Below are positions 1 to 5,810 of a DNA stretch of 5,810 nucleotides, one piece after another. Each line of letters begins with the position of its first letter. The stretch's first letter is position 1. The position numbers and the translations under genes are program-made. The stretch is taken from positions 1 through 5,810 of the forward strand of contig JADJRU010000043.1 in NCBI GenBank assembly GCA_016712105.1, in the 5' to 3' direction. This stretch comes from Ahniella sp. (lineage in GTDB: Bacteria > Pseudomonadota > Gammaproteobacteria > Xanthomonadales > Ahniellaceae). A model generated the notes under the pieces. The model searched no databases and was not told the DNA's origin. It worked only from the letters and a program-made list of their open reading frames with translations.

Positions 1-178
1 AAATGAATAGTAATTGTCCGGATAGTACTTCTCAGATTCGGCGGCACGTCCTGAATTTGCGCGCAACCGCAGCGGGCACACTCAGAAGTAGGTGAATTGA
101 TCGCGCAGGCCGATCATCATTTCGGGCTTGGAAAACCGGGTTGGCGGCTTCGTTCTGACAGATTCGACATTGATTCAT
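1..178 (-). pseudogene. N-terminus of a zinc-ribbon class I SAM methyltransferase, frameshifted, cut by the window edge
   Basis: This gene is invisible as a long open frame because it changes frame three times in 178 bases. From ATG 178 it reads MNQCRICQNEAANPVFQA. After a shift near 122 it gives EMMIGLRDQFTYF, and after one extra base at 84 ECARCGCAQIQDVPPNL. After a further shift near 32 it gives KYYPDNYYSF at the window edge. The two Cys pairs (CRIC and CARCGC) form a zinc-ribbon head, and the Tyr-rich KYYPDNYYSF comes just before the SAM-binding domain in a group of methyltransferases found in surface polysaccharide loci. The SAM domain itself lies outside the window. The start overlaps the preceding stop (ATGA). 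The assignment is from motif pattern and spacing. Confidence 0.6.
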
Positions 179-401
179 GGCTTGGTTTTTGGGCCGATCT
201 CACGGCCGTCAGAAAGTTGTCTCCTCCGGCGCCATCTTATGCTTTTCGCGATTCGAGCTATCTCCAAACGAGCCAGCCACACAAACTGACGCGACCCGGA
301 CCATCCTGACGATGGACCCGAACGTCGGGCTTTCAAACCTCCATTCCGTCCGGCCAGCCGTGAACCGTCGGGACCCAGCATCCCAAATCTATGCCTCGCC
401 T
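175..401 (-). other. Unidentified stretch between the ATP-grasp remnant and the zinc-ribbon methyltransferase
   Basis: About 225 bases with no product I recognise on either strand. A minus-strand frame open from TTG 405 to TGA 177-175 gives an Arg-rich, low-quality translation. Its stop overlaps the next start as ATGA, the same junction type seen at three other places in this operon, so its last codons (ending EIGPKTKP) may be the surviving 3' end of the deleted upstream gene. Two small perfect stems lie side by side at 301-315 (ccatc/gatgg) and 317-329 (cccga/tcggg). No T-run makes them a convincing terminator. Confidence 0.35.
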
Positions 402-479
402 TCAACTACGTGCGGGACACCGCCTCATCTGAACCTGCCATGGTCCGCCACCGAGGATATGGAGCAGTCTCTTTGCCAT
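402..479 (-). pseudogene. N-terminal remnant of an ATP-grasp (carbamoyl-phosphate synthase-like) protein
   Basis: ATG 479 is preceded by a good ribosome site and is 22 bases beyond the WbqC stop. The first 16 residues, MAKRLLHILGGGPWQV, match the opening beta-strand and glycine loop typical of the PreATP-grasp domain of carbamoyl-phosphate-synthase-like ligases found in polysaccharide loci. The reading then turns to QMRRCPARS and stops at TGA 404-402 after 25 codons. Full proteins have roughly 350-420 residues, and only about 300 bases separate this start from the next gene, so most of the gene must be deleted. ATP-grasp enzymes join a carboxylate to an amine through an acyl-phosphate; the substrate here is unknown. 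The identification rests on a short motif. Confidence 0.5.
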
Positions 480-484
480 ATCAT

Positions 485-490
485 TTCCTC
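485..490 (-). promoter_or_regulatory. Shine-Dalgarno sequence before the ATP-grasp remnant
   Basis: The minus strand reads GAGGAA here, five bases before the ATG at 479-477. This is one of the best-placed ribosome sites in the window and decides the start of the short remnant. It is the main sign that a real gene once began there. Confidence 0.6.
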
Positions 491-501
491 ACGTGCCGAT
501 G

Positions 502-1224
502 TCACGCTGGCTTCTGCTGGCTCGAGGGTGAATCCCGCCAACCCCAGATGAACCAGGGTGCGTCCGGGCCGGTATGGAACAGCAAGTCCAGGATGGTTAC
601 GCCATGCTCGAACGGTGGATGAAACTGGGTGTACTCCGGGTATCCGCTGTAGTCTTTCCACACCAAGTCAATGCCCAACTCGACAAATCGCTCCGGCTTG
701 ACATAATCCTTGGCTGAGGGCCCTGAAACATAGCGAGTCGCCTCGCTTTGCGGATCAAGTCGAGCAATCTGTCCAGCTTTTGCCCAGTGAGTTGAAATTC
801 CTGAGAATCGCAAACTGAGGTGGAGGTTCAGGATATCGTGCGAGATGGTTCGAATCAGATACTGGTTCAGTTCAGACAAGTTCGCCCACTGCCTACCGAG
901 ATAAACCTCCTCAAGAAAAGGCCGATACAGTTTGAAATATGGGGATTTGCCGTACTGCTGCTTCAAGCTGTCCCAATGCGAGCGCTGCCAACTGGAATCT
1001 TCCATCGCAACCTCGCAAATCAAACGATTGGCACTCGTACCCACCGGTATGCTGAGCCATTTGACTCCCTGTGCAGTCTTGATCTTGTTGCGGTTACGCC
1101 AATCATTCTTGGTGAATTGCAGATCGTCATAGAAAATGAACAGATCAACGTCGTGAATGATGTCGAAATAGCCCTTCCAGGGAATGTAGTTGGACTGAAG
1201 GATGGCCACGCGCTTGTTCTGCAT
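502..1224 (-). CDS. WbqC-like family protein
   Basis: This is the only fully open, apparently intact gene in the window, 240 residues. WbqC-like proteins occur in LPS and O-antigen loci. Their biochemical role is not established, though their placement suggests a part in synthesis or transfer of a modified sugar. Family features seen are VAILQSNYIPWKGYFDIIHD (residues 6-25), FIFYDDLQFTKNDWRNRNKI (29-48), VKWLSIPVG (54-62), and the C-terminal VTILDLLFHTGPDAP. No signal peptide or membrane helix is visible, so it should be cytosolic. The start ATG 1224 lies eight bases after the acyltransferase stop, with AGGGG just upstream as a modest ribosome site. By eye it is less GC-rich than the broken FkbH and acyltransferase genes, and it carries none of their indels. 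It may therefore be under stronger selection or of different age. Confidence 0.92.
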   Translation of the reverse strand: MQNKRVAILQSNYIPWKGYFDIIHDVDLFIFYDDLQFTKNDWRNRNKIKTAQGVKWLSIPVGTSANRLICEVAMEDSSWQRSHWDSLKQQYGKSPYFKLYRPFLEEVYLGRQWANLSELNQYLIRTISHDILNLHLSLRFSGISTHWAKAGQIARLDPQSEATRYVSGPSAKDYVKPERFVELGIDLVWKDYSGYPEYTQFHPPFEHGVTILDLLFHTGPDAPWFIWGWRDSPSSQQKPA

Positions 1225-1232
1225 GGCGACCC

Positions 1233-1911
1233 CTAGAGCAACGATCGCAGGCGGCGACTCGGGATACCGGAATCCGGAGTTCCCGGATCGAGGTAACCGC
1301 TACCATCCACCGTATCCTTCATGATCAGCGTACCGGCGCCGACGATGCGGTGCAGCCGATGGTCAGTTTTTCACGGATCGTCGCATTGACGCCTATAAAG
1401 CTGTTGGCACTGATCGTCACCCCGCCCGAGATCGTCGCCTCCGAGCCGATGAAACAGTAGTCGCCGATCTCGACGTGGTGGCTGACGACGCTGCTGCAGA
1501 ACATGATCACGCCATGACCGATCTTGACGAAGGGCTGGATCACGTTGCCTTCCATGACCAGGCAATTGTCGCCGATTTTTAGGTCCGGCCAAACCGAGGC
1601 GCGCGAACTGATATAACTGGCCAGGCGATAGCCGCGTTGCACTACCCTGCGCAGCGGTCGGCACGAAACGTGTTCAACCCTCTGTAGCCGATGGCGATAA
1701 ACAGATCGAAACGATCCGGGGGAAAGTACGCCTCGAGCGCTTCGCTGGGCACTAGCGGCAGCCCGAGATACTCCGGTGCGTCGATGTACTTCGCATCGAC
1801 GGTGAACCCAGCCACCTGCCGCGCCGAATCGTGGGTGAAATAAAAGTGGGCAAGCTGTGCCAGCTCGCCGGTGCCGAAGATCACTACAGGCCGGCTCGAC
1901 AAGTCGCTCAT
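1233..1911 (-). pseudogene. NeuD/PglD-type hexapeptide-repeat sugar acyltransferase, two frameshifts
   Basis: These cytoplasmic enzymes transfer an acyl group to a sugar hydroxyl or amino group. The N-terminal Rossmann-like part has VVIFGTGELAQLAHFYF (from residue 8) and FDLFIAIGYRGLNTFRA, then stops early at TAG 1644-1642. One base missing near 1650 restores VVQRGYRLASYISSRASVWP and the left-handed beta-helix: IGDNCLVMEGNVIQPFVKIG, CSSVVSHHVEIGDYCFIGSE, ATISGGVTISANSFIGVNAT. The His pair in VVSHHVEIGDYC matches the catalytic His region of NeuD/PglD. A second missing base near 1360 separates TIREKLTIG from HRIVGAGTLIMKDTVDGSGY, and the gene ends at TAG 1235-1233. The corrected product is about 226 residues, normal for the family. 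In this context the acyl donor could be the neighbouring carrier protein instead of acetyl-CoA. The two lesions are simple one-base changes, so sequencing error is possible. Confidence 0.82.
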
Positions 1912-2139
1912 GTATCCAGTTTTCCGGTGATCGAGTCGAGCAGCGCGGTGGCGCTGCCCAGATCGGATACTTCACTGTCGTCAAACTCGATGCCGAACTC
2001 CTCGGAGATGCATGTGCTTGAGCGAGTCCCACGGTTCGAGCGTCTTCCGCGAGCTCTCTCGGCTGAGCCGATCACGCGGCACGTTGAGCAGCGACGACAG
2101 GATGGCGAAGAACTTATCCTCAATATTCGGTGCAGCCAT
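1908..2139 (-). pseudogene. Acyl carrier protein, frameshifted by a 14-base deletion
   Basis: The product would carry the acyl unit loaded by the FkbH-like enzyme on a phosphopantetheine arm. From ATG 2139 it reads MAAPNIEDKFFAILSSLLNV, then LSRESSRKTLEPWDSLKHMH. The DSL motif at residues 38-40 has the Ser that accepts phosphopantetheine. At about 2007-2001 the frame jumps: codons for Val-Met-Ala-Leu-Glu (my expectation from the family) are missing, and EEFGIEFDDSEVSDLGSATA then LLDSITGKLDT follows in another frame to TGA 1910-1908. Adding 14 bases would give about 81 residues, the normal length. The stop overlaps the next start (ATGA). The deletion removes the end of helix II just after the active Ser, so the encoded protein would be truncated and probably inactive. 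Confidence 0.8.
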
Positions 2140-3903
2140 AAGTTGGCCAACTTTTCAATTGTGACGAAAGTGGCGCCCCCGACAGGTACATCGGCGTCAC
2201 GAGCGTAAGGCTGTCGGCCGTCGACCACGTCGAGTTCGGCAAACTGAGCGAGGCCAGAAATCGGCAACCTGCGCGTTCTTGGCAGTCGGGATACTCGGCT
2301 TCCCATCGCGCCCACCGGAGCGCGTGGCACGGATCTCGGCGAAACAGTATCCGATCATCGCGTCTTCCAGTCGGCGTCCAAGCACGCGGCGGCTCATCAG
2401 CAATGTAAGTCGACCCGTGCCGTCGCTCCTCCATCCGACAATCAATTGCGCACCGACCAAACCCAGCACGCCGAAGCGGTCGCGCACCGTGAGGCTATAG
2501 ACAGCAGCATCCGGGTCGGCGATGAAAGCCTCTATGTCTTGCTCAGAGTAGCGGCGCGTGGTCAGGTTGAACTGGTTCGTCTTTTGCGTCAGCTGCGCGA
2601 TGCGCGGGATCGAGGCCGCGCTCGCGCGGTTGATCACCGCTACCGTCTGCAACGATTGCAGGTACGCGTCGATGCTGTCAAAGGAACCGCGGGCGCTCTT
2701 GCGCTGGCTCTCGCCCTGATATAGCTGCGCACGCTTCCTGTCTTCTTCGGTGAAACGCAAGGTGTCGAAGAGGCCGTCGCGCAGCAGCAGCGCCGGCAGT
2801 TCGTGCAGCTTCTTCGGCACCTGCAGCACCGTCACCTGCGGCAGCATCTGGGTGATCAGCCCGCACTCGACCGGGTTGTCATCGATGAAAACGAACGAAT
2901 CGAGACCCAGGTTCAACTCCTCGGCCAACTCGACGATGTTCGATGCCTTGTCGTTCCAGTTTATGCGCCAGCCAGCCAGATGGGCGCGTTTGATCCGGCT
3001 CCACGGGTGCTTGTCGAGCACCTCGAAGACGTCACCCTCGTTGTTCTTGCTGCAAAGGGTGACCATCACTCCGCGTTCGGCCAGGTGCAACACCGTGGTC
3101 TGGAAGTCGACGAAGGCACGGCCGGGGTACTGGTGGCCATCAAGCTGGATGCCATCGACGCCGTCCTCGCCAACCACCCCCCCACAGCGTGTTATCGCAG
3201 TCGAGGACCAAGACCTTTTTCGCCCGTCCCTTCAGCGCACAGACCACGCGACAGTTGCTGCGCCCATGCATCAAGAAATGCACGCCGGAAAGGCGCCCGC
3301 CACAGATAGCGGCCACGGGGATCGAGCGCAGCGTCGGCGCCGAGCCTGCGCAAATAGCGGTTCCAGTCCATCAGCACGAACCGCGGTGCGTTCGTGCGCA
3401 CCGATTCGACGATGAACCGGTTCAGCTCGCCAATCTGGGCAGCCAGATCGTGGCCTTGTGCGTCGGTCACGAGACCCTTCTCGGGCCATTGCGGCGGAAT
3501 GGGGATTAGTACCGCTATCGTTGCCCGTGTCTTGCCGACCAGCAACTCGAAACGGCCAGTTCGGCGCGCGCGGCATCGTGCTGCCAGCCCGGGGCGCCGT
3601 AGTTCGGGTCAAGTCTTCGAGCGCGAGCACGAGCACGATCAAGGTCAGGGTCGTTACGCGCCACCGCGCCGTCGGGGGCAAAGCACGTCCCGAGCCATCG
3701 TGCCGTAGCCGCCGAACTCGATCAGAGGGCGGATCCGTTCCGGGTAAAGGTAGTGCTTGATCAGCGTAATCGACGCCTTCAACGGTGATCTGGCGCAGCA
3801 CCAGCACCTTGACCTCATCGCCGAAGCTTGCGGCCTTGCCCTCCATGGCTGCCACTTCAGCGAACACGGCACTGTAACCGTCTGCAGAAGATCTTTCGCT
3901 CAT
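2140..3903 (-). pseudogene. FkbH-like HAD-superfamily acyl-loading enzyme, about ten frame disruptions
   Basis: FkbH-type proteins take a phosphoglyceryl unit from 1,3-bisphosphoglycerate, remove the phosphate with the HAD aspartate, and hand glycerate to an acyl carrier protein. The start ATG 3903 follows the VOC stop by ATGA overlap. The N-terminal, SGNH-like region reads SFGDEVKVLVLRQITVEGVD, HYLYPERIRPLIEFGGYGTM and PQWPEKGLVTDAQGHDLA. The HAD motif VLVLDCDNTLWGG lies at 3211-3175 (about residue 235), then VTLCSKNN and DSFVFIDDNPVEC. The C-terminal GNAT-like part includes TQKTNQFNLTTRRYS, LTVRDRFGVLGLVG and KNAQVADFWPR, ending in GGATFVTIEK near 2150. Frame changes lie near 3768, 3674-3678 (C5), 3641, 3605, 3553, 3248, 3177-3183 (seven G), a compensating pair between 2318 and 2290, and 2246. 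The size (about 588 codons) is about what I expect for a full-length family member, so no large piece is lost. The original stop codon is not visible: the final frame runs on into the carrier protein gene. Confidence 0.85.
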
Positions 3904-4060
3904 GAGGGGTCTTCGATGATTTCGATAAGGCCGAAGCCGCGCACCATATAAAAACTTACGGACCGGTGGTCGAACAGCACGGCCGGTTAAAAGCCAGCGT
4001 CTTCTCGGCATCGCGTGTAGCCAGGCCAAAATGGTCGAACACAAGCCCGAAGCCCTGCAT
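3900..4060 (-). pseudogene. VOC (glyoxalase/methylmalonyl-CoA epimerase-like) protein with large internal deletion
   Basis: The gene starts two bases after the methyltransferase stop and ends with TGA sharing bases with the FkbH start, so it is a proper operon member. The first 25 codons give MQGFGLVFDHFGLATRDAEK and TLAFN. This matches the beginning of vicinal-oxygen-chelate proteins, where the His of FDHFGLA is a metal ligand. The frame then fails and stops at TAA 3958-3956. A shifted frame from 3986 to 3900 reads PAVLFDHRSVSFYMVRGFGL then IEIIEDPS, the typical C-terminal strand of the same fold with its acidic metal ligand. Family proteins are about 130-150 residues. Only about 53 remain, so roughly 80-100 codons between the two ends are missing. 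In such clusters VOC proteins are thought to epimerise or isomerise an acyl intermediate. The substrate is unknown here and the remnant cannot fold into a complete domain. Confidence 0.7.
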
Positions 4061-4062
4061 CG

Positions 4063-4816
4063 TCAGGCGACCTCCCGGGGCCGAACTTGCAGCAGGATCG
4101 CGTTGCTCAGCTCAGGGTAGTCGACCCCAACCGTCATCAGCCCCTGCAGAATTGCCGGGCTGAGGTCGAGTTGCATCAGCTGACCGGTGGTCACTGGCTT
4201 GAGCAGGATACCTTCGGCCATGATGATCTGTTAACCAGCTTCGACGAAGAGCCGGGTGAAGGTATCCACGCTGAAATAGCGCTGGTGTCCGAACTGCCGA
4301 TCGCCGTCCGACAGCACTGTCAGATCAGGCAGTAGCTCCGCAGCGTGCCCGATACGCCGATACAAGGCCTCGCAGTTAGGCACTGCTGCGAAGATCGCCC
4401 CCCCCGGCTTCAGGAAATTCTTGAAGCGCCGCACGATCAGCGCCGGGCCATCCACATGTTCCAACACGAAGCCCATGTTGATGTGGTCGAAGCATTCGTC
4501 GGTATCAAAGTCCTCGAAGTAGTTGGTCACGATATCGAACCCGGGCAGATCGAAGCGTGAGCGAAAGCGTTTGACCATCACGGGCGAACCTCGATCACCA
4601 GCAACGCTGGAAATGCTGCGCGAAGGCCGAGCTCAAGCAGCGAGAAGCCGTGCGCGGCAGCGAGCACGCGCTGCGCGGGTACCACTGTTGCATCAACTTG
4701 TTGTCGAGCATGTAGACCTGGTTATAGGCGTCCGTCATTGAATCGAGTTGAGAAATTTTTGTCATACTCGGCTTTCCGTTCGCGCTTCGGGCCATGACGC
4801 CCAGGAGCGTGTTCAT
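4063..4816 (-). pseudogene. Class I SAM-dependent methyltransferase, multiply disrupted
   Basis: Family members methylate small molecules or sugar-linked groups using S-adenosylmethionine. The N-terminal part reads QVYMLDNKLMQQWYP and then leaves frame near 4675. The next frame gives VLAAAHGFSLLELGL, the beginning of motif I, but the glycine loop that should follow ELGL is absent. The following piece, AFAQHFQRC, lies in another frame at 4627-4600. A missing base near 4601 and a GGG reduced to GG at 4589-4590 separate it from VIEGSPVMVKRFRSRF. After that the frame is good: motif with FDHINMGFVLEHV, then FLKPGGAIFAAVPN and YFSVDTFTRLFVEAG. It is broken by TAA at 4233-4231, where Tyr is expected, and continues in the same frame through EGILLKPVTTGQL and VGVDYPELSNAI to TGA 4065-4063. 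The start at 4816 overlaps the glycosyltransferase stop (ATGA) and has AAGGA nine bases upstream. ATG 4765 or 4738 are alternatives. It looks non-functional as read. Confidence 0.8.
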
Positions 4817-5761
4817 CGATGGACGTCCTTGACGATGTAGGTCGGCCGGTTTTGAACTTGGCTGAACACTTTGCCAAGGTAGATCCCTATGACTCCCAGA
4901 CCTGTGGTCACGATGCCCAAGCTCAGCGCGGTCAGCGCCACCACAGAGGTGAATCCCCAGCAAGGCGTCGTCGAACAGAATCTTGCGCAGCAATAGGTAG
5001 AACACGTACAGGAAGCTTAGGCCCGTGATGGTCAAACCGACATTGAACATCCAAACCAGAGGCTGGGCTGAGAACGAGCTGACGGCATTCACCATCAAAC
5101 TAACACGCCGCAGCAAGGTGTATGTGCTGCGGCCTTCGCGCTGTTTCTTTTTCAGCGGCAAGCCCAACTGCTGAAAACCCGTCCAACTCATCATGCCGGC
5201 AAGAAACAGATTGCGGTCACCCAATTGCAACAGGGCTTGCACATAGCGGCGAGTCATGATCCGCTCGGTGGCAGCGTTTTCCGGAATCCTGATGTCGCTG
5301 AGCAAATTGAACGCTTTGTAGAAGAGCCCTCCGCTAACTTTCTCGAACCAGCCTCCCTTGCGCGCCTCCTGATAACCAAACACCATGTCCGAGCCTGAAG
5401 CATCGAGCTTTCTCTTGAACTCCGGCAAGGTCAGAGGCGAAACCTCCAGGTCACAGTCGATCAAGAAGATCAAGCTTCCGCGAGTCAGACTGAGCCCCGC
5501 AACGATCGCACTGTGGTGGCCAAAATTGCGCGACAAATCCACCACGACCAATTGGGGAATATCCTTGCGGCGCTCTAATGCATAGTCGAGTGAATCATCC
5601 GGCGAGCCGTCGTTGACGAGCACGATTTCAAACTCGGCGCATTCCAACTCGGCCAGGGCCTGAAGGCATTCGGCCAGAAAGCGCTCAAGAAAGGGGCGCG
5701 AACGGTACATCGTCGACACAATGCTGATATGCGGCGGTGTGTTCGTTGCATTTTCCTCCAA
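4813..5761 (-). CDS. Family 2 glycosyltransferase with C-terminal membrane anchor (DPM1/GtrB/ArnC-like), frameshifted near the 3' end
   Basis: This enzyme would move a sugar from a nucleotide donor to a polyprenyl phosphate or lipid-linked acceptor on the inner face of the cytoplasmic membrane. The N-terminal GT-A fold shows PHISIVSTMYRS (residues 10-21), the nucleotide-binding LVNDGSPDDS (48-57), and the metal-binding acidic motif LIDCDLE (about 100-106). The family's basic segment GRSTYTLLRR (about 210-219) leads to a first membrane helix at about 235-258. The open frame is then lost at a run of four G (plus strand C 4955-4958). Reading GGG restores a second helix starting LGFTSVVALTALSLGIV, then a basic tail, and stops at TGA 4815-4813. 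The corrected product is about 315 residues, normal for the family. The start is unsure: TTG at 5761 overlaps the Shine-Dalgarno. ATG at 5751 needs one added base, giving MxTNTPPHISIV, and its spacing is short. Confidence 0.85.
5754..5759 (-). promoter_or_regulatory. Shine-Dalgarno sequence of the glycosyltransferase
   Basis: The minus strand reads GGAGGA here. It overlaps the TTG at 5761 that opens the long frame and ends two bases before an ATG at 5751, which is out of frame by one base. A strong ribosome site in this place argues that the natural start was the ATG and that one base has been lost just after it, or that a non-canonical TTG start is used. Confidence 0.5.
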
Positions 5762-5788
5762 AGATCATTTCACTGCCCATGGTAATGG

Positions 5789-5810
5789 CTACTCGAACAC
5801 GTTCTTCATG
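5789..5810 (-). CDS. C-terminal tail of an upstream gene (partial)
   Basis: The minus strand entering from the right edge reads in one frame as Met-Lys-Asn-Val-Phe-Glu followed by TAG at 5791-5789. The stop lies about 28 bases before the glycosyltransferase, which fits the end of the preceding gene in the same operon. A short acidic tail of this kind is compatible with a sugar aminotransferase or a sugar-nucleotide enzyme, but six residues cannot identify a family. The frame is chosen only because it ends close to the next gene. Confidence 0.3.

Noticed and set aside
301..329. Possible intrinsic terminator
   Set aside because: The two stems are only five base pairs each, have no T-tract, and coding sequence of the same strand continues beyond them.
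177..551. Plus-strand open frame of 124 codons
   Set aside because: It runs antisense across the WbqC stop, the ATP-grasp start and the unassigned stretch, has no ribosome site, and its translation has no recognisable domain.
820..1236. Plus-strand open frame of 138 codons
   Set aside because: It is antisense to the intact WbqC-like gene and shows no family features.
1325..2032. Minus-strand open frame of 235 codons taken as one protein
   Set aside because: Only its C-terminal half (the hexapeptide repeats) is in the true acyltransferase frame; the first half is shadow sequence over the carrier protein and Rossmann part.
3177..3183. Seven-G run as a phase-variation switch in FkbH
   Set aside because: The gene has about nine other frame changes, so one slippage site could not switch it on; a plain indel error or decay is simpler.
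2750..3415. Plus-strand open frame of 221 codons
   Set aside because: It is antisense to the FkbH-like gene, whose motifs (DCDNTLWGG, DSFVFIDDNPVEC) are clear on the minus strand. Long antisense frames are common in GC-rich coding sequence.
3271..4044. Minus-strand open frame of 257 codons taken as one protein
   Set aside because: It mixes out-of-frame VOC sequence, the true first residues of FkbH, and then out-of-frame FkbH sequence, so it is a chance chain created by frameshifts.

Overview
This window is part of a polysaccharide (O-antigen, LPS or capsule type) biosynthesis locus, most likely from a Gram-negative proteobacterium of moderately high GC. The organism is an inference from the gene families and base composition; nothing in the window names a species. 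Every gene I can support lies on the minus strand, so the locus reads from high to low coordinates as one operon-like unit with gaps of 0 to about 25 bases and at least four ATGA stop/start overlaps.

Order in transcription direction: the last codons of an upstream gene (5810-5789); a membrane-anchored family 2 glycosyltransferase (5761-4813); a class I SAM methyltransferase (4816-4063); a glyoxalase-fold (VOC) protein (4060-3900); an FkbH-like HAD-family acyl loader (3903 to about 2140); an acyl carrier protein (2139-1908); a NeuD/PglD-type hexapeptide O/N-acyltransferase (1911-1233); a WbqC-like protein (1224-502); the first 16 or so codons of an ATP-grasp-type protein (479-402) followed by about 225 bases I cannot identify; and the start of a zinc-ribbon methyltransferase (178-1) that runs off the left edge.

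The likely shared job is to make and attach an unusual acyl group to a sugar. FkbH would load a glyceryl-type unit on the carrier protein, the methyltransferase and VOC protein could modify it, the hexapeptide transferase would pass it to a (probably amino) sugar, and the glycosyltransferase would put the sugar on a membrane lipid. This is inferred from families and order.

The striking property is damage. Only the WbqC-like gene is fully open. I count by hand about two dozen lesions: single-base indels (several in G/C runs), a TAA in place of a Tyr codon, a 14-base deletion in the carrier protein, a deletion of most of the VOC gene, and near-total loss of the ATP-grasp gene. FkbH alone has about ten frame changes. 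The protein-level remnants are still easy to recognise, so the damage is recent, or part of it is sequencing error. The uneven distribution and the larger deletions favour real decay for at least part of it. I see no RNA gene, insertion sequence, CRISPR array or convincing terminator.
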